Assembly: GCA_017472605.1 (NCBI GenBank)
Contig: JAFUPV010000052.1
Location: forward strand, 60,281-124,280
Source of the DNA: Lachnospiraceae bacterium
Lineage (GTDB): Bacteria > Bacillota > Clostridia > Lachnospirales > Lachnospiraceae
DNA: 64,000 nucleotides
Direction of reading: 5' to 3'
The notes beneath the pieces are model-generated. The model searched no databases, was not told the origin of the DNA, and was given only the letters and a program-made list of their open reading frames with translations. The position numbers and the translations under genes are program-made. Below, one piece after another: positions 17,632 through 25,755 of the stretch (position 1 is the first letter of the stretch; every line of letters starts with the position of its first letter).

Positions 17632-17798
17632 GGTTCTGTCTGACTGCTTCTGCCTGACCGGTTCCGTCTGACTGACTCTGTCTGACTGGCTCTGTCTGAC
17701 TGGCTCTGTCTGACTGGCTCTGTCTAACCGATTCCGTCTGGTCAATTCCGTTTGACTGCCTTGTCTGACTGGTTTCATCTGACCGCCTCTGTCAAACC
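17632..17798. repeat. 14-bp minisatellite, about 12 units
   Basis: Tandem copies of GGCTCTGTCTGACT and variants; three central units are identical and the outer ones diverge (for example GATTCCGTCTGGTC), with one 13-bp unit. It fills most of the 328-bp gap between the AAA-ATPase stop (17915) and the URO-D-like start (17586). A period of 14 gives an open frame of 14-residue repeats on the minus strand, but there is no ribosome site, so I do not call a protein. No terminator or promoter is clear in the rest of the gap. Confidence 0.9.
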
Positions 17799-17914
17799 CT
17801 TCCGGATCTGCCTCGTTCCTTCTCCCGCTCATTATACCGCATGATCGCCCGTTTAGAAAGCGAAAAAAATTTCTGAACTTTGCACTTATCCAAACTTTCC
17901 CGGCGGATGCGCAG

Positions 17915-19486
17915 TTATGTTGCAAGCTTTTCAATCTTGCAGGTATGTTTCTGTGTTTTTGTATCGTAGTTGATACCAACCATCAGAATCTCACCCCCGA
18001 ATTCTTTCAGCACCTGCGGATAATCCTTCTTCCTGATCTGACTAATCGCGCCCGCATCGGATTTATTCCATTTCAGTTCAATCAGCAGAATCGGCAGATC
18101 AGACCCCCGTTTGGGAATATATACAAGATCCGCATAGCCTCTGCCGGAGGCGAGCTCCTCAATCTTCATAAATTCATCGACACAGCTGATATAGGCAAAA
18201 CGGATCACGCTTCTTAATGCCTGCTCATTATTATAGAAAGCCGGCGCAGTGCCTGCCCGATGTGCTTCCTCAATTGCAGCTGCAACTGCCTCCTCGTCCA
18301 TGTCCAATGTCTGTTCCAGCAACAGATCGGAATTTCGAATCATCTTTGCCAGCTCCTGATGTTTACCGGTTGCCACTGCGCGGACAAATTCCTGCCGGAT
18401 CTCTTCGTTTGGGATACCAACTGTCCTGCTTTCTGCATCATAAGCCAGATAGCCCAGATGAATCAAAAGTGTGAACACATCATCCTTCTGCCGGATTGTT
18501 GTCATATCATTCTGAAAGGTTCCCACATCGACAGAAATCCGCGCTCCGCCGATCATCTGAACAATCGCTTCCTTTAGCCCGTCCTCATTCAGATCAATAT
18601 ACATCTGCAGCGATTCATAGGTTTCCGTCCTTGTCCAGTAAGAAGCAAATGCCCCATTGCGCATCGCTTCCATTACCGAATTGGGATTATACACGGATTT
18701 GATCCGCCCAAACGAATAGCCATCATACCATCTTTTTGTTGTTTCAAAATCCATCTGAAACTCCTGACAAAGGGTCTTTACCTCTTCTTCGGTAAATCCA
18801 ACATACTCCCCCAGCCTGTTCGGCGCAATCATTGTATATTCTCTGAAATCAGTCATCGCTGACTGGGTACCATATTTTTTTATTGGAAGAATACCGGTCA
18901 TGTAGGCGGCTTCCATCATTTTGTCTGTCAGACTGCTCTTAAACAGGCTTCGCAGCAGATGAATATATTTTTTCTGCAGCCTGCTGTCATTCTTTGCTTC
19001 CCGAAACAGCGCATCCCATTCATCAATAATGATGATAAACTTATTGCCGGTTTCCGCATTGATGTTCGACAGGGTCTCCGGAAATGTCTGTGCCTGTTCC
19101 ACATCCGGATAAGCGCTGCGCAGTTCCCCGACCACCTTCTCTTCCAGAAGCGTGAGCACCTGTTCCATCTCACCGGCAATCGAAATAAACCAGGTCATAT
19201 CCAGATAAATTACATCATATTTGTTCAGATGTTCCCGAAAGGACTGTTCCTGCGCAATTTTATAGTTTCCAAACAGTTCCTCCGAATCGCAGCTCTTGTC
19301 GTAGTATGCGCAGAGCATCTGTGCCGCAAACGATTTGCCAAACCGCCTCGGTCTGCTTACGCATATCAGTTTTTCCTTCGTACCGAGCCTGCTGTTCATA
19401 AACGCAATCATCTCTGTTTTATCCACGTAATACCCTTTTGTGACCGATGCAAAACCTGCATTGCCCGGATTTACATAGTTGCCCAT
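17915..19486 (-). CDS. AAA-ATPase-like protein with C-terminal PD-(D/E)XK nuclease-fold domain
   Basis: 523 residues of the large 'AAA family ATPase' group of anaerobes (AAA-ATPase_like plus DUF1703). The N-terminal part has SVTKGYYVDKT and the P-loop variant SRPRRFGKS; IIIIDEWDALF is Walker B. The middle has KRWYDGYSFG and VYNPNSVM, hallmarks of this family. The C-terminal GYADLVYIPK...LLIELKWN carries the D...ExK nuclease-fold signature. These proteins are abundant in gut Clostridia and their job is unknown. The start at 19486 is set by AAAGGAG; the ATG at 19522 lacks one. A minisatellite follows the stop. Confidence 0.85.
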   Translation of the reverse strand: MGNYVNPGNAGFASVTKGYYVDKTEMIAFMNSRLGTKEKLICVSRPRRFGKSFAAQMLCAYYDKSCDSEELFGNYKIAQEQSFREHLNKYDVIYLDMTWFISIAGEMEQVLTLLEEKVVGELRSAYPDVEQAQTFPETLSNINAETGNKFIIIIDEWDALFREAKNDSRLQKKYIHLLRSLFKSSLTDKMMEAAYMTGILPIKKYGTQSAMTDFREYTMIAPNRLGEYVGFTEEEVKTLCQEFQMDFETTKRWYDGYSFGRIKSVYNPNSVMEAMRNGAFASYWTRTETYESLQMYIDLNEDGLKEAIVQMIGGARISVDVGTFQNDMTTIRQKDDVFTLLIHLGYLAYDAESRTVGIPNEEIRQEFVRAVATGKHQELAKMIRNSDLLLEQTLDMDEEAVAAAIEEAHRAGTAPAFYNNEQALRSVIRFAYISCVDEFMKIEELASGRGYADLVYIPKRGSDLPILLIELKWNKSDAGAISQIRKKDYPQVLKEFGGEILMVGINYDTKTQKHTCKIEKLAT

Positions 19487-19578
19487 TCTCCGCACACTCC
19501 TTTCCGGATCTGTTAATCCCATTTTTCTTTCAACAATTCCGTACTGTTATCTTACCACATGCCCTGTGATTTGTGAAG

Positions 19579-20091
19579 TCAAAACTCCCTCATTTCCGTA
19601 AACACAACCTTCTCCCCGTCCGCAATACCTCCATACATCTGATCCGTATATCTGCCCACGTTCCGATAGTGTTCCACCACAAATTTCGCAGTAAACGGCA
19701 TCTTAAGCGCTTCTGTTTCTTCCATGGAGAACCAGCGGACAAGCCCTTCATTGGACACCAGCCCCTGCTTCGGTTCCTCCTTCAGTTCCGCGAAAAAATA
19801 GTAATTCTGCCTGATTTCTCCCTTCGTCTGCCTGAGCGTCACATAGCGCAGCTGAAGCGCTCCAAGCATCGCTTCGGTCACTGCCAGCTCCTCCTTCAGC
19901 TCACGCAGCACACAGGCTCCTGCATCATTCAGCTCCCATTCCTCAAAATGTCCGCCCGCCGATCCTGTCCAGACATTGTTCACCACACGACCACCCTGCC
20001 GGTACAACAGAAGCATCTCCTCTCCACGGCATAAATAAATGGTCGCCATGTTACGCAGCTTTCCCGGTCTGCCTTTTTCTGTTTTTTCCAT
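19579..20091 (-). CDS. NUDIX hydrolase
   Basis: 170 residues. The Nudix box is recognisable but two residues longer than the standard spacing: GGHFEEWELNDAGACVLREL followed by KEELAV, with the metal-binding REL-KEE glutamates intact. The preceding LYRQGGRVVNNVWTGSAGG is the usual beta-strand entry. It probably cleaves a nucleoside diphosphate derivative; specificity is not predictable here. The start at 20091 (MEKTEKG) has GGGAG 9 bases upstream; 20106 is also possible. Single gene. Confidence 0.88.
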   Translation of the reverse strand: MEKTEKGRPGKLRNMATIYLCRGEEMLLLYRQGGRVVNNVWTGSAGGHFEEWELNDAGACVLRELKEELAVTEAMLGALQLRYVTLRQTKGEIRQNYYFFAELKEEPKQGLVSNEGLVRWFSMEETEALKMPFTAKFVVEHYRNVGRYTDQMYGGIADGEKVVFTEMREF

Positions 20092-20139
20092 CTTTCCGTC
20101 TCCCATCCTGTTCCGGTTTCAATTTCAATCATCCTTTGT

Positions 20140-20185
20140 AAAAGAGCCAAAGGCAAACTGTTTCCGAGAATCAATCTGCCTTTGG
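20140..20185. terminator. Terminator between the NUDIX gene and the protease operon end
   Basis: CCAAAGGCA (20147-20155) pairs with TGCCTTTGG (20177-20185). On the minus strand CTCTTTTAC follows, ending the protease/Ig-protein transcript. Confidence 0.7.
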
Positions 20186-20200
20186 CCTGCTATTTTTACT

Positions 20201-20746
20201 TTATGGTTCAATTGTAAACACACACGGAATCATGTACGTATACTGATCTTCCACTCCATTCTGAACATATTCTCTGAATTCCTCCCATGTTCCTTTTACC
20301 ACTGATTTCAAAATTCGATATTCTCCGGCCGGCAATTCGCCATAACCAACCCAATTTTCTCTTTTTTGATCCGTGTACCCGCCTTTCCAGGAAATATCAA
20401 TCCTGCATTCTTCCCCAGGAGCCAGGTCAAATCCATCCAAAAGTATGTCTATTTCTGCATCAATCTCACACCATTGTCCATTCTGCTTAATCTCAATTAA
20501 ATAGGATCTTCCGACATTTAGAAAACCGTCACTCTGATTCTTTAACAGGAAGCTGCCTTCGCTTGGGGAAAGTGTTCCTTCTATACAGCTCAGTTCATAG
20601 CTGTTTCCTTCATAAACAGAAATATTGGATTCCCCAATGATCTCCCATGGATAGACCGATGTTTCGATCGGATCGGCCTGATTGCCAGTATTCAGTAACC
20701 ATACAAGAATCCATATAACGATATTAATAATTGGATGTTCCGTCAA
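20201..20746 (-). CDS. Secreted or anchored protein with a bacterial Ig-like (Big_14-type) domain
   Basis: 181 residues. The N-terminal hydrophobic stretch (IINIVIWILVWLLN) is a signal or anchor. The rest is one beta-rich domain with LKNQSDGFLNVGRSYLIEIKQNG and the closing GELPAGEYRILKSV, the pattern of the Ig-like domain PF20251 common in Firmicutes. Translation begins at TTG (20746) inside the stop region of the protease gene (TTGA overlap), so the two proteins are made together. AT-rich like its partner; the pair looks acquired. Confidence 0.75.
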   Translation of the reverse strand: MTEHPIINIVIWILVWLLNTGNQADPIETSVYPWEIIGESNISVYEGNSYELSCIEGTLSPSEGSFLLKNQSDGFLNVGRSYLIEIKQNGQWCEIDAEIDILLDGFDLAPGEECRIDISWKGGYTDQKRENWVGYGELPAGEYRILKSVVKGTWEEFREYVQNGVEDQYTYMIPCVFTIEP

Positions 20747-21864
20747 TATATCGTCACCCCCAGTACATTCTTTATATTTGACTGTTTCACATATATTACC
20801 CCTGAGCTATGCAATGCATGTATAATACCTGCAATATAGTAACTTCCATTACTTCCCATGGCAAAAACAATCCCACCACTGTCACCACCTGCTCCTACTA
20901 AGGTTGTTCTGACCAAATCACTGATTCCATATGTAGTAGAAGTATAGCTAATCTCCAGCACTGTTCCTGTTTGCGCACCACTTGTATTACCATATGAACG
21001 CACAGTTGCACCAACAGGTAATTCAATTATTGCTGCAGAATTATAAGAAATTCCCCACCCCTGAATTACCCGCCCAGGAGTAAATCCAGTATTCGTTCTT
21101 CTTATAAAAACCGCGTCAACAGTTCCACTACACCGAGGAGTTGATGCCACTCCAAATACACTTCCATTTATTGATATTGTTTCCCCTGCAGTGATTCCCT
21201 TATGTGCCGCAGTAACTATTCCCAAATTGCCGCTGGAATCATATGCCCAATACCCCAACGTTCTGCTGCTTCCTCCATCTTCCGTAAAACCTGCTCCTGG
21301 GGATAATGTTGCCAGCGGCATGTCTTCCTCTGCTGCATAGTATGTGATACAATCGTATTCCGATAAATCATTGGCAACTGCCTGAATATTTGAAACCGCC
21401 TTCGTCTGGCTGATTTCATTAGTAACATAAACTGCGACTGTATTCTCTTCTACTCTTATTCCTACACCAGTTATCAGAGAATCACTCGTTTTTGACGCAA
21501 CAGACTCTTTACAATTATACAATTCCAAAAACGAATTTTCGACCACATGGAATAAAACATTACTCATATCAATAATTCCTGAAAAATACTGTTCAATCTC
21601 AGTATTCAACTCTGTTACCTGAATCACTAAATTTTTATCACTGTCAATATATGCGCCTCCATAATATTCAGGAATGCTCATAACAAAATCACTTATATTG
21701 TCTGAATTATATGACCAATATTCCAACAACTCATTGTACTTTTCAATCGCATCCCCTTCTTTTTCCTGTAAACTGCTTTCATCAGTTTGTGCGGCATAAA
21801 TGATTCCTGTCAAGGTTAAAATAAAAATTGCTAATGTCAAACAAAATACCGACCGCTTATTCAT
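20743..21864 (-). CDS. Secreted chymotrypsin-fold serine protease with propeptide
   Basis: 373 residues. Signal peptide (about 1-25), a long pro-region (26-195) and a C-terminal S1-type domain with the full triad: H221 (IVTAAHKG), D250 (TVDAVFIRR) and S329 (GAGGDSGGIVF). GDSGG and the absence of a metal site fit alpha-lytic/streptogrisin-like proteases, whose long propeptide assists folding. The start MNKRSVFC has GGAGAAAGGAG upstream. Composition is clearly more AT-rich than the flanking genes. It is translationally coupled to the Ig-like protein, which may be an inhibitor, chaperone or surface tether (inference). Confidence 0.88.
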   Translation of the reverse strand: MNKRSVFCLTLAIFILTLTGIIYAAQTDESSLQEKEGDAIEKYNELLEYWSYNSDNISDFVMSIPEYYGGAYIDSDKNLVIQVTELNTEIEQYFSGIIDMSNVLFHVVENSFLELYNCKESVASKTSDSLITGVGIRVEENTVAVYVTNEISQTKAVSNIQAVANDLSEYDCITYYAAEEDMPLATLSPGAGFTEDGGSSRTLGYWAYDSSGNLGIVTAAHKGITAGETISINGSVFGVASTPRCSGTVDAVFIRRTNTGFTPGRVIQGWGISYNSAAIIELPVGATVRSYGNTSGAQTGTVLEISYTSTTYGISDLVRTTLVGAGGDSGGIVFAMGSNGSYYIAGIIHALHSSGVIYVKQSNIKNVLGVTIY

Positions 21865-22199
21865 TTTATCTCCTTTCTCCAAACACATCATAATCCCATC
21901 CTATCTGCAACCAACCTATACTCTTTTCAATGAAATCAGATCAATCACCCCTTTTATATCAGTTTGATGTACAGTTAATAAATGTATCCCATTATATTCA
22001 TCGCCTCCTCGCAAAGTTTTTTCATTTTCACATACATATGCAGGTAACCCACTTACTTTATCCAGGTTACTTATAACATATAGATATCAATACAATGCGC
22101 ATTTCACACGCTTTCTAACTATTGTCATTCAACTTCTTCAGCAGATAACTATTTTACGTTCCAGAACCACAACAGGCAACAATATCGTTTCTTTTTTAT
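21865..22199. other. AT-rich intergenic leader of the protease operon
   Basis: About 335 bases between the protease start and its promoter, transcribed from the minus strand if the promoter is right. I see no convincing gene, terminator or known riboswitch here. Confidence 0.4.
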
Positions 22200-22228
22200 A
22201 TTATAATAGATACTTTCCAATATGTCAA
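22200..22228 (-). promoter_or_regulatory. Consensus promoter of the protease/Ig operon
   Basis: Minus-strand -35 TTGACA (22228-22223), spacer 17, -10 TATAAT (22205-22200): a perfect sigma-A match, about 340 bases upstream of the protease start. Confidence 0.75.
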
Positions 22229-22299
22229 TATGCACATTTTTTTTTGTAACTTCATGACCGTAAACACGTAAAAAGCACATAAAAAATCAAAATTTCTGT

Positions 22300-22328
22300 T
22301 TCACAAATCCGACCAAATATAGTATAAT
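22300..22328 (+). promoter_or_regulatory. Upstream nrdD promoter
   Basis: -35 TTCACA (22300-22305), spacer 17, -10 TATAAT (22323-22328). Divergent from the protease promoter about 70 bases away. Confidence 0.6.
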
Positions 22329-22374
22329 GGGTAAGTAAAGAATTTCAACAAAGTGAGATTCGCTACTGCACGGC

Positions 22375-22444
22375 TTGACAGCCACACAAATATATGCTAT
22401 ATATTGTATATCAGGTTATGTATCGCATACCAGATATTGTGTAT
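22375..22444 (+). promoter_or_regulatory. nrdD: Second nrdD promoter with candidate NrdR boxes
   Basis: -35 TTGACA (22375-22380), spacer 17, -10 TATATT (22398-22403). Overlapping the -10 is CTATATATTG (22397-22406), a full match to the NrdR core CwAwATaTwG, and a second site CCAGATATTGTGT starts at 22430, 33 bases further. NrdR boxes normally come in pairs about three helical turns apart in front of ribonucleotide reductase genes, which fits. Between the boxes and the gene lies an ACCAG...CTGGT hairpin (22471-22489) followed by T-rich sequence, which might attenuate. Confidence 0.55.
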
Positions 22445-22613
22445 TCTTTCATAATTACCGTAACCAATCACCAGACCTGCGGCCTGGTTTTCTCTTTGTC
22501 CGCGGATCCTTTTTTCAGAATCGATTCCACCTGCAGAGGCTTCCGTCATCCATCACGGACGGCGAACGGTACTTACGAAGCAAAAAACAACAGGAAAGCA
22601 AGGTTAATGAACT

Positions 22614-24896
22614 ATGATTCAGAGTATTATCAAACGCGACGGACGCGTTATGCTATATGATCAGAACAAAATCGCGGGAGCCATCCTGCGCGCGCTGGAA
22701 AACACCGGCGAAGGAAATGCCATGGACGCGGCACGGGTTGCCAACGCGGTTCAGAGCGATCTGGAGAGCCGGCTGCCGGACCAGGTTCCGACCATTGAAA
22801 TGATCCAGGATGCGGTCGAGCGCCAGCTGATGAACCACGGCTTCAACGCCACCGCGAAATCCTACATCCTTTACCGCGCAAACCGCACCAGAGCACGCGA
22901 GGCCAACACCGCCCTGATGAAGACCATCGACGAGATCACAAACATCGATGCCCGCGTCAGCGACATGAAGCGCGACAACGCCAACATCGACGGAAACACC
23001 GCCATGGGCAGCATGCTTCAGATCGGTTCCGCCGGAGCAAAGTCCTACAATGAGCTGTATCTGCTTCGTCCGGAGCACGCAAAAGCCTACCGCGAGGGCG
23101 ACATCCACATCCACGATTTCGATTTCTACTCTCTGACCACGACCTGTTGTCAGATTGATATCAAGAAGCTGTTCAAGGGCGGATTTTCCACCGGCCACGG
23201 CTTCCTTCGCGAGCCCAACAGCATCCAGAGCTATGCCGCTCTGGCAGCGATCGCTATCCAGTCCAACCAGAACGATCAGCACGGCGGCCAGTCCATTCCA
23301 AACTTTGACTATGCCATGGCTGACGGTGTTGCAAAAACCTACCGGAAGGCATACATCCGCCGTCTGTGGGAAGCGCTGGAGGATGTGCTGGACAGAGAAG
23401 ATGAGATTTCCTCCATTGAGTCTCTTGTCCGCTCTGCCGAGTCTGCCAGCGGCGAGACCGTCCGCCTGGAAAATTCCCCGGCTTTTGATCAGGCTGTTTC
23501 CTCCATCCTGGCAGAGATCCACGGGCTGACAGCTGCTCAGACAGAAACCCTTCTGACCAGAGTCAGAAAGCGTGCCCTGAGAAAGACGGAACGGGACACC
23601 TTCCAGGCAATGGAGGGCTTTGTCCACAACCTGAACACCATGCACTCCCGCGCCGGTGCCCAGACACCGTTCTCTTCCATTAACTATGGAACCGATACCA
23701 CGCCGGAAGGCCGCATGGTCATCCGCAATGTCCTTCTCGCCCTGGATGCCGGTCTTGGCCACGGCGAAACCTGCATCTTCCCAATCCACATTTTCAAGGT
23801 AAAGGAAGGTGTCAACTACAACGAGGGCGACCCCAACTATGATCTGTTCCGTTTAAGCTGCAAGGTCAGCGCCAAGCGCCTCTTCCCCAACTACACCTTC
23901 CTGGATGCCCCGTTCAATCTCCAGTACTATGTTCCGGGCAGACCGGAAACAGAGGTTGCCACCATGGGCTGCCGTACCCGTGTCATGGGTAATGTCTACG
24001 ATCCAACCCGCGAGATTGCCTATTCCCGCGGAAACCTGTCCTTCACCTCCATCAACCTCCCCCGTCTGGCACTGGAAAGCAAAGGCGATGAAAAGGTCTT
24101 CTATGAAAAGCTTCAGGAGATGATGGAACTGGTTGCCCAGCAGCTGCTGGACCGTTTCGAAATTCAGGCAAACAAGCACATTTACAACTATCCCTTCCTG
24201 ATGGGCCAGGGTATCTGGCTGGATTCCGACAAGCTGACCATGAAGGATGACCTGAGAGAGGTTCTGAAGCACGGTACCCTCTCCATCGGCTTCATCGGCC
24301 TTGCCGAGACGCTGACCGCCCTCTACGGCGGCCACCACGGTCAGAGTGAGGAGCTTCAGAAAAAGGGACTGGAAATTCTCGGATTTATGCGCGACTACTG
24401 TGACCGCAAATCCCAGGAGCTGAAGATGAATTTCTCCCTTCTCGGCACACCGGCAGAAGGTCTTGCCGGACGATTCATCCGCATGGACCAGAAGCGCTAC
24501 GGCAAGATCAAAGGCGTCACAGACCGGGAATACTACACCAACTCCTTCCACATCCCGGTATGGTATGAAATTTCCGTCTACGACAAGATTCGTCTGGAAG
24601 CGCCTTACCATGCCCTGTGCAATGCCGGCCACATCAGCTATGTGGAGCTGGACGGCGACACGGTCAGAAACGTGGAAGCCTTTGAGTCCGTTGTCCGCTG
24701 CATGCATGATTTCGGCATTGGCTACGGCAGCATCAACCACCCGGTAGACCGTGATCCTGTCTGCGGCTATGTTGGTGTCATCGGCGATGTCTGCCCCCGC
24801 TGCGGCCGCCGCGAAGGAGAAAACATTCCTGCACAGCGCATCGAAGAACTGAAAAAAATGTACCCCGAAATGCCTGCGTTCCGGGGGATTGAGTAA
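22614..24896 (+). CDS. nrdD: Anaerobic (class III) ribonucleoside-triphosphate reductase, catalytic subunit lacking the glycyl-radical tail
   Basis: 760 residues. An N-terminal ATP-cone (1-90) for allosteric control is followed by the ten-stranded barrel (LTTTCCQIDIKKLFKGGF; TPFSSINYGTD) and a C-terminal zinc-type segment with C717, C727 and C730 (DPVCGYVGVIGDVCPRCG); the position of a fourth cysteine holds D714. The chain then ends in PEMPAFRGIE without the RxxGYL glycyl-radical motif that normal NrdD carries at its end. That motif is encoded 89 bases downstream as a separate small protein. It makes dNTPs without oxygen, activated by NrdG. Confidence 0.95.
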   Translation: MIQSIIKRDGRVMLYDQNKIAGAILRALENTGEGNAMDAARVANAVQSDLESRLPDQVPTIEMIQDAVERQLMNHGFNATAKSYILYRANRTRAREANTALMKTIDEITNIDARVSDMKRDNANIDGNTAMGSMLQIGSAGAKSYNELYLLRPEHAKAYREGDIHIHDFDFYSLTTTCCQIDIKKLFKGGFSTGHGFLREPNSIQSYAALAAIAIQSNQNDQHGGQSIPNFDYAMADGVAKTYRKAYIRRLWEALEDVLDREDEISSIESLVRSAESASGETVRLENSPAFDQAVSSILAEIHGLTAAQTETLLTRVRKRALRKTERDTFQAMEGFVHNLNTMHSRAGAQTPFSSINYGTDTTPEGRMVIRNVLLALDAGLGHGETCIFPIHIFKVKEGVNYNEGDPNYDLFRLSCKVSAKRLFPNYTFLDAPFNLQYYVPGRPETEVATMGCRTRVMGNVYDPTREIAYSRGNLSFTSINLPRLALESKGDEKVFYEKLQEMMELVAQQLLDRFEIQANKHIYNYPFLMGQGIWLDSDKLTMKDDLREVLKHGTLSIGFIGLAETLTALYGGHHGQSEELQKKGLEILGFMRDYCDRKSQELKMNFSLLGTPAEGLAGRFIRMDQKRYGKIKGVTDREYYTNSFHIPVWYEISVYDKIRLEAPYHALCNAGHISYVELDGDTVRNVEAFESVVRCMHDFGIGYGSINHPVDRDPVCGYVGVIGDVCPRCGRREGENIPAQRIEELKKMYPEMPAFRGIE

Positions 24897-24985
24897 TCGG
24901 TATTCGTCGGCTGTCCCCGGTTTCCGGTCTGTCCGGAGGGCACAGCGAAGACAAACAATCACCAGATAATAAGGAGGATTTGATT

Positions 24986-25147
24986 ATGTCAGAAGCAAAC
25001 AGAAATGAAACCCTGGGTCAGGGTGTCGGCTTTGAACGGATTCGCCGCATCACCGGCTACCTGGTAGGAACCATGGATAAGTGGAACGATGCAAAGCGCG
25101 CCGAGGAGCGTGATCGTGTGAAGCACGGTCTGAGTACCCATGCTTGA
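24986..25147 (+). CDS. Stand-alone glycyl-radical subunit of the anaerobic ribonucleotide reductase
   Basis: 53 residues: a short polar start, then GFERIRRITGYLVG (15-28), DKWNDAKRAEERDRV and a basic end. RITGYL matches the glycyl-radical loop of class III reductases, with G24 as the probable radical site, and WNxxKxxExxxRVKH is the C-terminal helix normally fused to NrdD. AAGGAGG lies 8 bases before ATG 24986, and the stop overlaps the nrdG start by 8 bases, so it is certainly translated in the operon. It must dock into the 760-residue NrdD to complete the active site (inference). Confidence 0.9.
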   Translation: MSEANRNETLGQGVGFERIRRITGYLVGTMDKWNDAKRAEERDRVKHGLSTHA

Positions 25148-25652
25148 TCTTGCCGGCATCGTCAATGACAGCATCGTTGACGGACCGGGTATCCGTGTCA
25201 CCGTGTTCGGTCAGGGATGCCCCCACCGCTGCACGGGCTGCCATAATCCGGAAACGTGGGATTTCGGCTGCGGCACTCCCATGGAGGAAGAAGCCATTCT
25301 GCGCATTGTGCGCACCAATCCGCTGTGCCGCGGCGTGACCTTTTCCGGCGGCGAGCCATTCGCTCAGGCAGAAGGGTTTGCCCGGCTGGCGCAGCTTTTG
25401 AAGGAAAATGGCTATGAAGTGGCTTCCTACAGCGGCTACACCTTTGAGCAGCTGCTCGCAGGAACAGAAGCCCAGCGTCATCTGCTGGAAACCATCGATG
25501 TTCTGATTGACGGGCCGTTCGTTCTTGCGGAAAAGAGCCTGGAAATCGCGTTCCGCGGCAGCCGGAATCAGCGGATTCTGGATGTGCCGGCCAGCCTCTC
25601 TCTTGGAAAAGCGGTCTGTGTCAAAAGCGGCCGCTGGCTCGGTGAATACTGA
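25140..25652 (+). CDS. nrdG: Anaerobic ribonucleotide reductase activating enzyme
   Basis: 170-residue radical SAM activase. The 4Fe-4S cluster motif is CPHRCTGCHN (CxxxCxxC), preceded by DGPGIRVTVFGQG and followed by the SAM-binding VTFSGGEPF. Length is normal. It generates the glycyl radical, here on the separate 53-residue subunit whose gene it overlaps by 8 bases; this tight coupling suggests matched amounts of activase and radical subunit. Confidence 0.96.
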   Translation: MLDLAGIVNDSIVDGPGIRVTVFGQGCPHRCTGCHNPETWDFGCGTPMEEEAILRIVRTNPLCRGVTFSGGEPFAQAEGFARLAQLLKENGYEVASYSGYTFEQLLAGTEAQRHLLETIDVLIDGPFVLAEKSLEIAFRGSRNQRILDVPASLSLGKAVCVKSGRWLGEY

Positions 25653-25755
25653 GCAAAAACCTGTTCTATCACCGGGTTCCATCGTTCAAAACTCCGATTC
25701 CACCGGAGAACGGGCGATGGGACTCTTATCATGTAAAAGAAAAAAAGGGAATACT

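Noticed and set aside
17617-17979. Open frame with 14-residue RQSQSDRVSQTEPV-like repeats
   Set aside because: The frame exists because the 14-bp minisatellite has no stop in three successive phases; there is no ribosome site and it overlaps the ATPase end.
20201-22613. AT-rich protease island as a prophage or integrative element
   Set aside because: No integrase, attachment repeats or phage genes are visible; only base composition differs.
22653-24962. Two long minus-strand frames opposite nrdD
   Set aside because: nrdD is unmistakable on the other strand, and the shadows show no motifs.
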